Assembly: GCA_903813345.2 (NCBI GenBank)
Contig: CAIIXF020000004.1
Location: 30,197,985 to 30,261,984 of the forward strand
Reading direction: 5' to 3'
Length of the DNA: 64,000 bases
Source: Owenia fusiformis
Taxonomy: Eukaryota > Annelida > Polychaeta > Sabellida > Oweniidae
In this document: positions 11,936-22,552 of the stretch, in pieces
Layout: the number at the start of each line of letters is the position of its first letter
How positions within the stretch are numbered: the stretch's first letter is position 1
Made by a program: the position numbers and the translations under genes
The notes under the pieces: model-generated
Database searches by the model: none
The model's input: only the letters and a program-made list of their open reading frames with translations
What the model was told of the DNA's origin: nothing

Positions 11936-12545
11936 AACATGGTAGCATGATGAAATGAATGGTGATATAACATTGGGGCATGATGATATAAAACAAACAT
12001 GGTGATATAACATGGGAGCAGGTAATATGAAATGAACATGGTGATATAACATGGGAACATGTTGATATGAAATGAACATGGTGATATAACATGGGAGCAT
12101 GGTGATATGACATGAACATGGTGATATAACATGGGAGCATGGTGATATGACATGAACATGGTGATATAACATGGGAGCATGGTGATATGAAGTGAACATG
12201 GTGATATAACATGGGAGCATGGTGATATGAAATGAACACGGTGATATAACATGGGAGCATGGTGATATGGCATGGACATGGTGATGTAACATGGGAACAT
12301 GGTGATACATGTGATATGAAATGAACATGGTGATATAACATGGGAGCATGGTGATATGAAATGAACATGGTGATATAACATGGGAGCATGGTGATATGAT
12401 ATGAACATGGTGATATAACATGGGAGCATGGTGATATGACATGGACATGGTGATGTAACATGGAAACATGGTGATATGAAATGAACATGGTGATATAACA
12501 TGGGAACATGGTGATATGAAATGAACATGGTAATATGACATGGGG
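11936..12545. repeat. 40-bp minisatellite made of two related 20-bp halves
   Basis: Unit GAACATGGTGATATAACATG plus GGAGCATGGTGATATGAAAT, about 15 copies with substitutions and one small irregular stretch near 12,300. On the minus strand none of the three frames meets a stop for about 200 codons, giving three overlapping frames rich in His, Ser, Pro, Cys, Ile and Met. They are by-products of a stop-free repeat whose length is not a multiple of three, not three genes. Confidence 0.95.
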
Positions 12546-13395
12546 GCACGATTCCAACGATACGCTGAATAAGCAAAATAAATTATTATCAGATTTCCTA
12601 AAACTGTTAAAACGTTTACTTTACGCACCTAGCCTAAATGGCATAAGTATGTTGCATTCCCGGTTGCATTCCACATTGCTGATACATGGCCCTCCATCCA
12701 TTGATTATGTATTGTATTCTTTACTGCCTTCACTCCTCATGATATGCCAACATCTGACCAATAGTGCCAACATCAAGTCTATAAAATAAAAAGGTAGCCT
12801 AGAAATGCATTCCCGATAAAAGAAAATGATCTTTTATAAAGAATAAAAAATTGAATTTAAAACTGAAATCACTCAGAAATTACATTTTGGCCAGGATTGG
12901 CCCATTTCTGGCTTCATTCAGAAGACTTTCAGTGACTTTTCAATTTGAATTTTTTTTTCAATTCCTCCTGAATTTTTATCTTTGAATTTCACCCTAGCCT
13001 ATCCCCCAGAGCCTATCTGGTATTTGAAAGTCTTCTATATAATAGGTGCACCTAACATATGCTCATTTATTCATACAAAACAATCAAATATATACTTACA
13101 AGTGAAAATTGCAGACAGATGGCAGAGACTGGCACAGAAATCAAAATTTAAAATATGTGGCTTCTCAAACTTCCTGTATGAGTCATAGAATGTGTGACGT
13201 CATAGGTCAAAAGTTCAAAGGGATTTCCCAGGGATTTCCCTAAGATGTCCCCTGAAGATGTCAAACTCAATTGAAGAAATCACAATAATGAATGTTATTT
13301 ATAATAAAATATTTCAAACTCTAAATAAGTAATATCAATATTGCTTAAATCAATCAATAATACTGTAATAAAAGTCACAAAAAATATAAGTTTTG
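12546..13395. other. Interior of the 3.18-kb element without recognised genes
   Basis: AT-rich sequence. A frame at 12,535-12,789 has no recognisable motif. GGGATTTCCC occurs at 13,220-13,229 and again at 13,231-13,241 with one change. The matching left interior, 10,651-11,930, also lacks a supported gene. Confidence 0.4.
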
Positions 13396-13606
13396 TTAGT
13401 GCTAAATCAGCACTAACTTAGCACTAAATTAGCACTGCTAAGTTAGTGCTGATTTCGCACTAACTGAAGTTTGTACTGATTTGGTACTGATTTATTAGCG
13501 CTAATTCCACACAAACTTTATTTGTACCAATTCAGTACCAAATCAGCGCTAAATTAGCGCGAAAAAAGATTAGCGCTGATTTAGCATGGAGTTATTTTGG
13601 CAGTGT
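13396..13606. repeat. Right palindromic subterminal array of the 3.18-kb element
   Basis: Motifs GTGCTAAATCAGCACTAAC, TTAGCACTAA, TTAGCGCTAA, TACTGATTTGGTACTGATTT and AATCAGCGCTAA mirror the left array. The outermost 10 bp, TTGGCAGTGT, pair with the left end ACACCCCCAA. Confidence 0.75.
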
Positions 13607-13800
13607 AATGACACGAGACACATTTGGCAGGAGCGGAGATCACGTACCAGACCCTAATGACACGAGACACATTTGGCAGGAGTGGAGATCGCGCACCAGA
13701 CCCTAATGACACGGGACACACTTGGCAGGAGCGGAGATCGCGTACCAGACCCTAATGACACGAGACACATTTGGCAGGAGCGGAGATCGCGTACCAGACC
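13607..13800 (+). repeat. 49-bp minisatellite, four units after the insertion
   Basis: Units start at 13607, 13656, 13705 and 13754 with an exact 49-bp period. The last unit loses identity at its final two bases. Together with the ten units before the insertion the interrupted array had at least fourteen. Confidence 0.93.
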
Positions 13801-14940
13801 CAACACAACAAAATTACAACCAATATGTCAAGAGCTCAGGCACGAATACCTATAGGACCACTCCAGCACCACATTACTGTTCAAACATAACAGGTTCTCT
13901 CAATCTATATCACCGCTACACCACTAAGAAAATAACACAATCGACCACAATCAACAAATTAACATAACCACAACCTCTCTAACGTCACAACCCATGCACC
14001 AGGACCTACCTAGCCATCACAGCACCGTAATCACAACCCCACCTTGCCTTAGAAACCATAAAAAAACCACAATAATAACAGATTGGATTTAGAGAGCACA
14101 ATAATTGGCACAACCAACGGAGCAACGCAATCACAAACGATATATTGATAGAACCCATGCACTGGATCCAAGGTGCCTTATTAACACCACTTTCACTACT
14201 CTAACACAGACTAGCAAAAACCATCAGCACCACAATATCATCATTACTGAATAGCACAACCGTTGTCACAACCAATACACTGACACCACCACAATCAATA
14301 TATCACCTCAACCGATGAACCATATGGGATTTTCATGTGATTACCCGAACCCAACCTACCCACTCGGGATGCAGAACATACAACTAACCCTTATGCGACC
14401 TAATCCGTATGGAAAGAACAAGAATCACGAACCTGTCCAGAATTGCCTTCATCAAAGCAGCTCGGCTCCTACTCCCAACCACCACCCAGATCCTTTTGGA
14501 CATCCGTCATTACTTCCCACCATATAGCACCACCGCAATTACAGTAACCAGATCAACACTAATACTTATACTATAATACTATAATTTACAAGCGGAATAG
14601 CACCATCGGTTGACTCATTACCCGATTTTTCCCAACTTCTGCATACACATCTCCGATATGCACCGAATGACCTTCTCCATACTACAAGGGATTTCCCAGG
14701 AATTTCCCCACATTCCATAGAACAAACACACTTTGAAAATCTTCATACCTAATTTTAAGAGGACTGTAACACATTTCCACCACATATGACAATCCCAACA
14801 CCTACCCCTTACTACCACACCCCTCCCACCAACCTACCGGTGGCACAAACCCCATATTCTTCACATATTTCTAATTTTTGGGTATATTTTTCGAAGAAGC
14901 ACAAACAGAATGACATTTTGTCCTTTTCTGGACATCATAC
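13801..14940. other. G-poor, A/C-rich block without recognised genes
   Basis: The plus strand is rich in ACCAC, CAACC and CATCAC-type words and markedly poor in G for about 700 bp. A frame at 14,315-14,527 is rich in Pro, Asn and His, as expected from this composition, and has no recognised motif. This segment is absent from the first R1/promoter unit, where the minisatellite passes almost directly into the promoter, so it is either an insertion here or a deletion there. Confidence 0.55.
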
Positions 14941-14965
14941 TATCTTTTACGTCCGCGCTTTTCAA

Positions 14966-15106
14966 CCAATCACAGACCCTCAAAAAAACGCCAACACCAG
15001 AAGCTCTTTTACGTCCGCGCGAAAATCCAGCAACCAATCAGCTTCTCTGCATTCTCAATCCACCCTAAACTATAAATACCCTGAGACGCCTGTACACGAT
15101 GTTCAG
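14966..15106 (+). promoter_or_regulatory. Probable Pol II core promoter of the SGNH2 element, copy 2
   Basis: CCAAT boxes at 14,966-14,970 and 15,034-15,038, TATAAATA at 15,071-15,078 and a TTCAG initiator-like site at 15,102-15,106. The ATG of the downstream frame is at 15,138. Motif order and spacing are the same as at 6911-7054. Confidence 0.6.
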
Positions 15107-15137
15107 TTTTTTTTTCATTTTCCATCTAAACTGCGAG

Positions 15138-15603
15138 ATGGCGCAGAAACAAAAACACCAATTTAAAAATCCTCAGCTTCAGCATACTTCGCCTCTGATG
15201 TCGGCGGCAGAGATCGACAACATAAGAAAAAAAACATCAAGGACACATCGCTCCCTACACAAACTCCAATTCCGGCAGGCACAAGCAAGGTGGCTGACAA
15301 ATCCGGGGCCCCTAAAGACTCCGGCATAATCCAACTAAATACCTTGGAAGCATTGGGCATCAAACCTACAGATTTTGTCTTTAAGAAAAACTCCCCCAGG
15401 GACCGTTGTCCCACCAACGCTGAAAGTGATTTCTGATCCATTAGGCGTATAGAGTCCTGCATCCTCAAGAGCACAAAGGCCCTCAGCGTCCTCGACGAAG
15501 CTAACAGATCTAAAGTAGTCCTCAAGGGCTTCCGCCCGCAGATATCGAACCTCTGCAGCGACCCTGATACCACAAACATCAGCACGATCTGGGAAGCCAT
15601 TTT
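15138..15603 (+). pseudogene. SGNH2-family N-terminal coding segment with frameshift and stop
   Basis: It begins with ATG (MAQKQKHQFKN) just downstream of the promoter. The A-run after ATAAG has 8 A where other copies have 6, which shifts the frame. A TGA at 15,435-15,437 replaces the Tyr codon of copy 1. The older frame continues through IRRIESCILKSTKAL, LDEANRSKVVLKGFRPQIS and NISTIWEAI, further than copy 1. It then passes directly into the SGNH2 C-terminal block, lacking the ILSSILPR segment of other copies, so part of the domain has been deleted. Confidence 0.5.
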
Positions 15604-15933
15604 TTTTCAGAATGTGGCACTCTTCAACAGATGTTATTTTCATTGATTCAGGCTCTTTTTTCAGATTCTTCCTCTTCTTCAGTTCTCACATCTGTTTATG
15701 CACAAGATGGCCTTCACCTTAGTTTTGCTGGCAACAGAGTTCTCTCAAAAGTTATGTTTAATTATATGTCACCTCATTATTCAAACCCAACTCCTTCATC
15801 TTCAACTCCATTCATTGAGCATGACTACCCTCCCTTGCCTCAACCTGACCTGACCCAGACTGAGACACCACCACCTTTGACTAGACTGCCAGGACCATTC
15901 TATACAAACCCACCAAGAATTATACCTAAATAA
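15604..15933 (+). pseudogene. SGNH2 C-terminal block with D-x-x-H motif
   Basis: The frame ending at 15,933 carries AQDGLHLSFAGNRVLSK, with Asp at 15,706-15,708 and His at 15,715-15,717, which fits SGNH hydrolase block V. A proline-rich tail follows (HDYPPLPQPDLTQTETPPPL, then RLPGPFYTNPPRIIPK). Paralogues with the same order are at 20,850, 37,560, 37,980 and 40,840. Four other copies carry a 21-bp in-frame deletion across this motif. I infer an esterase-like domain of a repeat element; the first catalytic block (GDS) is not seen. Confidence 0.55.
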
Positions 15934-15973
15934 ATGCAAAAGTAATAACTCTAAAACATGATGCTAGGTACAC

Positions 15974-18710
15974 CCCAATAATTGAATTTTTAGATTAAAT
16001 TAATAACTTTAATTTTTCAAGGCATTGCACAGGGAGTTTTATTGGATGGTTCAGATGGCCTAAAACTACTGAGGCCAAAGTCAAAATCATCAGACTATGC
16101 CCATTTTGAGAAAGACATTTGCCATGTCATGAGTGTTAAGGAAACCGAAGATGTGGTGTCTCATGTAATAATAAGGCATACTTCATAAAAACCAAAAATG
16201 TCAAGAATAATACCTAAACAAAGCCAAAGTTCCATCAATTATTAGCCACATCAAAGACAAAATCATCAGACTATGTCCATACTGAGAAAGACATTTGCCA
16301 TGTCATGAGTGTTAAGGAAACTTAAGATGTGGTGTCTCATGTAATGATAAGGCATACTTCATAAAAACCAAAAATGTTACAATCCAGGCATCAGAGTATA
16401 CACCAAAAATGGGGAATTACATTAACATATAAGTGTTCAGTTCCTATTTATTCTCATTTCTAAAACACATTATTTCATTTTCCATCTAGACAACGAGATG
16501 GCGCAGAAACAAAAATATCAATTAAAAAATCCTCAGCTTCAGCATACTTCACCCCTGATGTCGGCGGCAGAGATCAACAACATAAGAAAAAACATCAAAG
16601 ACACGTTATTTTTAAGTTTAAGAAAGCTATTTTGTGGACATGGGAGCCATTCTTCATCTTTTTGAGATGCCCTAATGAGAATATTGGATTTATCAATGAA
16701 AAATCCCTCTCTGCAGACATTATTCTTTCTTCAATTCTTCCTAGGATTGATTTTGCAAATGCTGACTTTTTTCAGAATGTGGAAGACTCTTCACCAGATG
16801 TTTTTTTCTTTAATTCAGGCTCTTTTTTCAGATTCCTCATCTTCTTAAGATCTCACATCCTTTTGCGTATAAGATGGCAACAGAGTTCTTTCAAAAGTTA
16901 TGTTTAATTATTTGTCTCCTCATTATTCACTCCCAACTCCCCCAATAATTGAATTTTTAGATTAAATTAATAACTTTAATTTTTCAAGGCATTGCACAGG
17001 GAGTTTTATTGGATGGTTCAGATGGCCTAAAACTACTGAGGCCAAAGTCAAAATCATCAGACTATGCCCATTTTGAGAAAGACATTTGCCATGTCATGAG
17101 TGTTAAGGAAACCGAAGATGTGGTGTCTCATGTAATAATAAGGCATACTTCATAAAAACCAAAAATGTCAAGAATAATACCTAAACAAAGCCAAAGTTCC
17201 ATCAATTATCAGCCACATCAAAGACAAAATCATCAGACTATGTCCATACTGAGAAAGACATTTGCCATGTCATGAGTGTTAAGGAAACTTAAGATGTGGT
17301 GTCTCATGTAATGATAAGGCATACTTCATAAAAACCAAAAGTGTTACAATCCAGGCATCAGAGTATACACCAACAATGGGGAATTACATTAACATATAAG
17401 TGTTCAGTTCCTATTTATTCTCATTTCTAAAACACATTATTTCATTTTCCATCTAGACTACGAGATGGCGCGGAAACAAAAATATCAATTTAAAAATCCT
17501 CAGCTTCAGCATACTTCACCCCTGATGTCGGCGGCAGAGATCAACAACATAAGAAAAAACATCAAAGACACATTATTTTTAAGTTTAAGAAAGCTATTTT
17601 GTGGACATGGGAGCCATTCTTCATCTTTTTGAGATGCCCTAATGAGAATATTGGATTTATCAATGAAAAATCCCTCTCTGCAGACATTATTCTTTCTTCA
17701 ATTCTTCCTAGGATTGATTTTGCAAATGCTGACTTTTTTTCAGAATGTGGAAGACTCTTCACCAGATGTTTTTTTCTTTAATTCAGGCTCTTTTTCAGAT
17801 TCCTCATCTTCTTAAGATCTCACATCCTTTTGCGTATAAGATGGCAACAGAGTTCTTTCAAAAGTTATGTTTAATTATTTGTCTCCTCATTATTCACTCC
17901 CAACTCCCCCAATAATTGAATTTTTAGATTAAATTAATAACTTTAATTTTTCAAGGCATTGCACAGGGAGTTTTATTGGATGGTTCAGATGGCCTAAATC
18001 TACTGAGGCCAAAGTCAAAATCATCAGACTATGCCCATTTTGAGAAAGACATTTGCCATGTCATGAGTGTTAAGGAAACCGAAGATGTGGTGTCTCATGT
18101 AATAATAAGGCATACTTCATAAAAACCAAAAATGTCAAGAATAATACCTAAACAAAGCCAAAGTTCCATCAATTATTAGCCACATCAAAGACAAAATCAT
18201 CAGACTATGTCCATACTGAGAAAGACATTTGCCATGTCATGAGTGTTAAGGAAACTTAAGATGTGGTGTCTCATGTAATAATAAGGCATACTTCATAAAA
18301 ACCAAAAATGTCAAGAATAATACCTAAACAAAGCCAAAGTTCCATCAATTATTAGCCACATCAAAGACAAAATCATCAGACTATGTCCATACTGAGAAAG
18401 ACATTTGCCATGTCATGAGTGTTAAGGAAACTTAAGATGTGGTGTCTCATGTAATGATAAGGCATACTTCATAAAAACCAAAAATGTTACAATCCAGGCA
18501 TCAGAGTATACACCAAAAATGGGGAATTACATTAACATATAAGTGTTCAGTTCCTATTTATTCTCATTTCTAAAACACATTATTTCATTTTCCATCTAGA
18601 CTACGAGATGGCGCGGAAACAAAAATATCAATTTAAAAATCCTCCGCTTCAGCATACTTCACCCCTGATGTCGGCGGTAGAGATAGACAACATAAGAAGA
18701 AACATCAAAG
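15974..18710 (+). repeat. 967-bp tandem array, three units, of the SGNH2 element
   Basis: The block starting CCCAATAATTGAATTTTTAG recurs at 15,974, 16,941 and 17,908, exactly 967 bp apart. Each unit includes ILLDGSDGLK-type sequence, a replaced upstream region (TTACAATCCAGGCATCAGAG), the MA(Q/R)KQKYQ start region and, in units 1-2, the WTWEPFFIF...ILSSILPRIDF part of the SGNH-like domain. Unit 3 has an extra 176-bp internal duplication near 18,121-18,297. Relatives outside the array are at 38,248-38,980. Confidence 0.85.
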
Positions 18711-18790
18711 ACAAACCACAATTCTGGCAGGCACAAGCAAGATGGCTGACAAATCAAAAAAAAAAACTGAGACACCACCACCTTAACTAA
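18608..18790 (+). pseudogene. SGNH2-family N-terminal segment fused to the Pro-rich tail
   Basis: Begins MARKQKYQFKNPPLQ and continues MSAVEIDNIRRNIKDK. A short deletion then shifts the frame relative to the copy at 38,997. The middle of the protein, including the SGNH-like domain, is missing; after GCTGACAAATC the sequence passes straight to ACTGAGACACCACCACC of the tail. Confidence 0.5.
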
Positions 18791-19160
18791 ACTGCCAGGA
18801 CCCTTCTATACAAACCCACAAAGAATAATAATCCTTCATCTTCAACTCCATACATCTTCATTGAGCTTGACTACCCTCCTTTGCCTCAACCTGACCTGAC
18901 CAAGACTGAGACACCACCATCTTTGGCTAGACTGCCAGGACCCTTCTATTCAAACCCACAAAGAATAATAATCCTTCATCTTCAACTCCATACATCTTCA
19001 TTGAGCATGACTACCCTCCTTTGCCTCAACCTGACCTGACCCGGACTGAGACACCACCACCTTTGACTAGACTGCCAGGACCCTTTCATACACACCCACC
19101 AAGAATAATACCTAAACAAATACAGCCAAAGTTCCATCAAATTTTACCGAAACCCCAATT
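18767..19160 (+). repeat. Three tandem copies of the SGNH2 Pro-rich tail (138-140 bp)
   Basis: ACTGAGACACCACCA occurs at 18,767, 18,905 and 19,045. Each unit encodes parts of LPQPDLT.TETPPPL and RLPGPF. In segment B the same block is present twice (39,166 and about 39,306). Confidence 0.85.
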
Positions 19161-19469
19161 CAAAGGTGTGTTGAAACTAAGAACCAACTCGGATTGTCTT
19201 TTTAAAATAAAATAAGTGTTGCTGTTGATCTTTTGCAATTATTTACAAACCATTCTCGCTAAATGTTTTTTTTATTCTTATTAGCGTGAGACGTAAATGA
19301 ATTATAAAACTAAACTAAACTGAAGTAACTATCGAGCTTCAAACTGAAAGCAACAAGAGGGCAATTTTTTTAGTGCTTGAGAAATTTGAGATTTTGTTTA
19401 GTTAATTTAATTCAACAACATCATAAGGATCCAAACAAGTGTGGGAAATCATAAAAGGTCAAAATCAAC

Positions 19470-20150
19470 ATGTTGGGATACCCCCCTCGCAAAAAAACTC
19501 ACCGCTTCTCTCAAAACACTTTGGAAGAATTTGTTGATAGGGCAGTACACTCTACTTGTCTTTGTACACCAAAGTCTATCATCATGGCAAATGCAAAAGT
19601 TGGTGTAAATCTGACATGTGAAACTGTCCTGATAACTTTAGAGACAATACACTCACAATATAAAAATAAACTTACACTACTAATGCAGTGTTGAACAAAA
19701 CAAGAGTAGCAAGAGAATCTATGAGAAATGCAAAATTGGTCTCAAAAGTAACAATTTTGAATGTAAAATACAAAAATTGCTTTAATCTATCCAATGAGTT
19801 TGATTAAAATGTATCAATATTGACCATTTTTGTGCTGAATAGCCTCAAAATAATAAGCTTCTATAGTCTGGAAGAATGATGCCCGGGACATTGAGACACA
19901 CCCTGCGACCCGCAATCTTGTCCCCCAATCATCCCTGGTTGATGCAAAAGTGCAAAAGAATGCTGTTTTCGCAGAGCATTGTTTCAAACAGAGGACATCT
20001 ACATCATTTTAATTAGATGAAAAGACTTGCAGTTTAGCACCATCGTCAGAATTGTGCCACGAATCATGTGCCATCTTAGAGAAGGTTAGCAAATTCATGA
20101 CTAGATTGTTCATGGAAAATAGAGATCATAAAAAAATTGAAATGGCATGA
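19470..20150 (+). repeat. R1-terminal fragment joined to recombinase-element fragment
   Basis: From about 19,584 it matches the R1 MANAKVGVNLTC block up to NLSNEFD. From about 19,870 it switches to the recombinase-associated repeat (VQKN, then SLAPSSELCHESCAILEKV and MTRLFMENRDHKKIEMA). In copy B the latter is open as 39,945-40,145. I do not recognise this peptide; its A-K-V-Q-K core is shared with 1,700 and 21,490. Confidence 0.5.
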
Positions 20151-20180
20151 TAATGTAAAAGGAATAAGATTATATGTGAT

Positions 20181-21030
20181 GATGAAACCAGTAGTATTAT
20201 TAAGTTTAAGAAAGCTAGTTTGTGGACATGGGAGCCCTTCTTCATCTTTTTGAGATGCCCTAATGAGAATATTGGATTTATCAAAGAAAAGTCCCTCTCC
20301 GCAGACATTATTCTTTCTTCAATTCTTCCTAGGTTTGATTTTACAGATGCTGACTTTTTTCAGAATGTGGCAGACTCTTCACCAGATGTTTTTTTCTATA
20401 GTTCAGGCTCTTTTTCAGATTCCTCCTCTTCTTAAGATCTCACATCCTTTTGCGTATAAGATGGCAACAGAGTTCTTTCAAAAGTTATGTTTAATTATTT
20501 GTCTCCTCATTATTCACTCCCAACTCCTTCATCTTCAACTTCATACATCTTCATTGAGCATGACAAACCTCCTTTGCCTCAATGAAACCAGTGGTATTAT
20601 TAAGTTTAAGAAAGCTATTTTGTGGACATGGGAGCCCTTCTTCATCTTTTTGAGATGCCCTAATGAGAATATTGGATTTATCAAAGAAAAATCCATCTCC
20701 GCAGACATTATTCTTTCTTCAATTCTTCCTAGGTTTGATTTTACAGATGCTGACTTTTTTCAGAATGTGGCAGACTCTTCACCAGATGTTTTTTCTATAG
20801 TTCTTCATCTTTTTCAGATTCTTCTTCTTCAGATCTCATATTCTTTTATGCACAAGATGGCCTTCACCTTAGTTTTGGTGGTAACAGAGTTCTTTCAAAA
20901 GCTATGTTTAATTGTTTGTCACCTATCCACTCGCAACTCCTTCATCTTCAACTTTATACCTCTTCATTGAGCATGACTACCCTCCTTTGCCTCAACCTGA
21001 CCTGACCGAGACACCACCACCTTTGACTAG
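20181..21030 (+). pseudogene. Two tandem SGNH2 domain copies (400-bp period)
   Basis: ATGAAACCAGT.GTATTATTAAG begins at about 20,182 and again 400 bp later. Both copies encode WEPFFIFLRCPNENIGFI, SADIILSSILPRFDF and DADFFQNVADSSPDVF. The first copy lacks 21 bp in the D-x-x-H region (20,456-20,470); the second keeps DGLHLSF followed by a Gly/Gly/Asn variant. The tail of the second reaches LTETPPPLTRLPGP. Small frame changes mean neither is a complete gene. Confidence 0.55.
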
Positions 21031-21059
21031 ACTGCCAGGACCAATGACAATTGGTTGCG

Positions 21060-22550
21060 AATTTAAAATAATTCGCATTCAATGAGATAGGGCTGCTGGG
21101 GGAACAGGCAAATTGGTATATGTTGCTCATAAAACAGCCAGGCATTTTACCTGTTTGATCCTTTCAAAATGATCGTCCGGAAGAATAATGCCCGACATAT
21201 TGAGACAAAAACAGCTACCTACTCGCGAATGCGAGCCCTAAAGAAAAAAAAAAACAACACCATCTGTAAAAATATGAGTCGTCTAAAATTGATCAATGCT
21301 AAGACTGCCGACATGGGGATAGCAAAACACATTTCAACACAAGCACAAGTTTTACCGCTGATGATTCAACAACGCCCAAATCGGGAACAGCGGGACAGGT
21401 TGCTGGGAGAAAGCAGTGAAGCAAGCTCTCTCGAAAAGAAAATGTCACGAGGGAGATAATGTTGCTCCGTCATCGTTTAACGTTGCCAAGGTGCAAAAGA
21501 CTGCTGCTTCAGTGGAGCGTTGTCAAGAGGAGAGCAGATTGCCGTCGCTTCCATTGGATTGGAAAAAGTACAGTTTATCATATTCGTCATACCCTAAATT
21601 GCGGGCCTTCTTAGCGAATACATGACGTGCAAGCATGACATTGACAGAACGCCCCCCCCCCCCTCTTACTCACATGGCACAGCTGAAAACCACTTGGAGT
21701 GAATTCTTTGCTTTCTAAATGTCTCATATTCCCTTAATTCTGAGGTTTCTGATGACATATCGCGTTGCCTCAGCGTAACAAACATCATCGCCTATTTGGA
21801 CTTCCCTTTCACAGGTGGAAACTTGAAAGAAATGACTGTCAGAAACAATGTTATATTGCTAATCGAGCTCCTCAAATATTGCAGAGCCAAAAGGACATTG
21901 CTGGAGGAGCCACATGTGGAGTTATTAGAAAGGCTGCATTACTATACGAGGCTATTTAACCAAAACATTGCCCGGTATAGAAATATGGTGCTAGCCAATG
22001 GAAATGCGAGTATGTTCAACTGGGAGACGCTCATGGATGCACTGCCTCAAACCATCCGCAAATTCAAGATTTGCCCTGAAATCGATAAAAAGGCAAAGTT
22101 GTCGCAATTTCTGTGTATATTTCTTATACAGACGATGATATGCCCCACTCGAATAAAGGAAATAGCGTCTATGCAGATAGTGGAAGAAAGCACGAGCAAC
22201 CTCCAAGAAGGAGGCAACTTCACAATTAAAAATGGGGATGGGAAGCTTTCTATCATGTTCGGAAATTATGAAACTATTGATACATATAGGGGAAAAAAAA
22301 GTCAACTTATGGGCAGACAATAATCATCCCTAAGTACAGAAGCACCTTATTGATCACTTAAAGCTCTATGGAAAAAAATTGGTATGGGGTCAGTTGCATT
22401 TCAGTTTATTTGTCAATGCCTTCGGTATGCCTTTTGCAAGTGAAAGTAGTTTATCCAGTTAAGAAAGAGTATAGCGCACTTGTTGGCATTCCAAGAACAT
22501 CTCACAATCTTCGATATGCATTTTGGACATAGTTTTTTTCGAAGAAAAAC
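21060..22550 (+). pseudogene. Tyrosine recombinase, catalytic Tyr missing (YR1, copy A)
   Basis: The best frame is 21,796-22,323. It contains a helix-rich region and then FLIQTMICPTRIKEIASMQ, which fits box I of tyrosine recombinases; the catalytic Arg is at 22,150-22,152. Past a stop, another frame reads KLVWGQLHFSLFVNAFGMPF, and a third reads GIPRTSHNLRYAFWT, giving H-x-x-R of box II (His 22,503-22,505, Arg 22,512-22,514). A TAG follows at 22,530-22,532. Sequence becomes Penelope-like before a Tyr block is reached. Upstream frames (21,169-21,459; 21,416-21,625) appear to be the N-terminal part, split by a shift. I infer a DIRS- or Crypton-type element gene; the subclass is unknown. Confidence 0.65.
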
Positions 22551-22552
22551 AT

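Larger units (their letters stand above)
10425..13606. mobile_element. 3,182-bp non-autonomous element inserted in the minisatellite
   Basis: The minisatellite stops after CCCT and resumes with AATG exactly where it left off, so 10,425-13,606 is an insertion. The ends are ACACCCCCAA and TTGGCAGTGT; as inverted repeats they match at 8 of 10 positions. No clear target duplication is seen (a 1-bp T is possible). Both ends carry about 200 bp of inward palindromic motifs (next entries). No transposase or other long believable frame is inside; the three long minus-strand frames are in a tandem repeat. I cannot assign a superfamily. Confidence 0.75.

Noticed and set aside
11819-12628. Three overlapping minus-strand frames of 208-269 codons as protein genes
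   Set aside because: They lie in a 40-bp tandem repeat that happens to lack stops in all three frames; protein content is repetitive with no start context.
20263-20970. 235-codon hydrophobic frame over the SGNH2 tandem pair, and 234-codon partner at 40,257
   Set aside because: It reads most of the domain in a wrong frame (Leu/Phe/His-rich) and crosses the tandem join; motif-bearing peptides are in other frames.
21765-21959. Frame beginning MPQRNKHHRLFG in the recombinase region
   Set aside because: It overlaps the recombinase frame at 21,796, which has the family motif; this one is a shadow in another frame.
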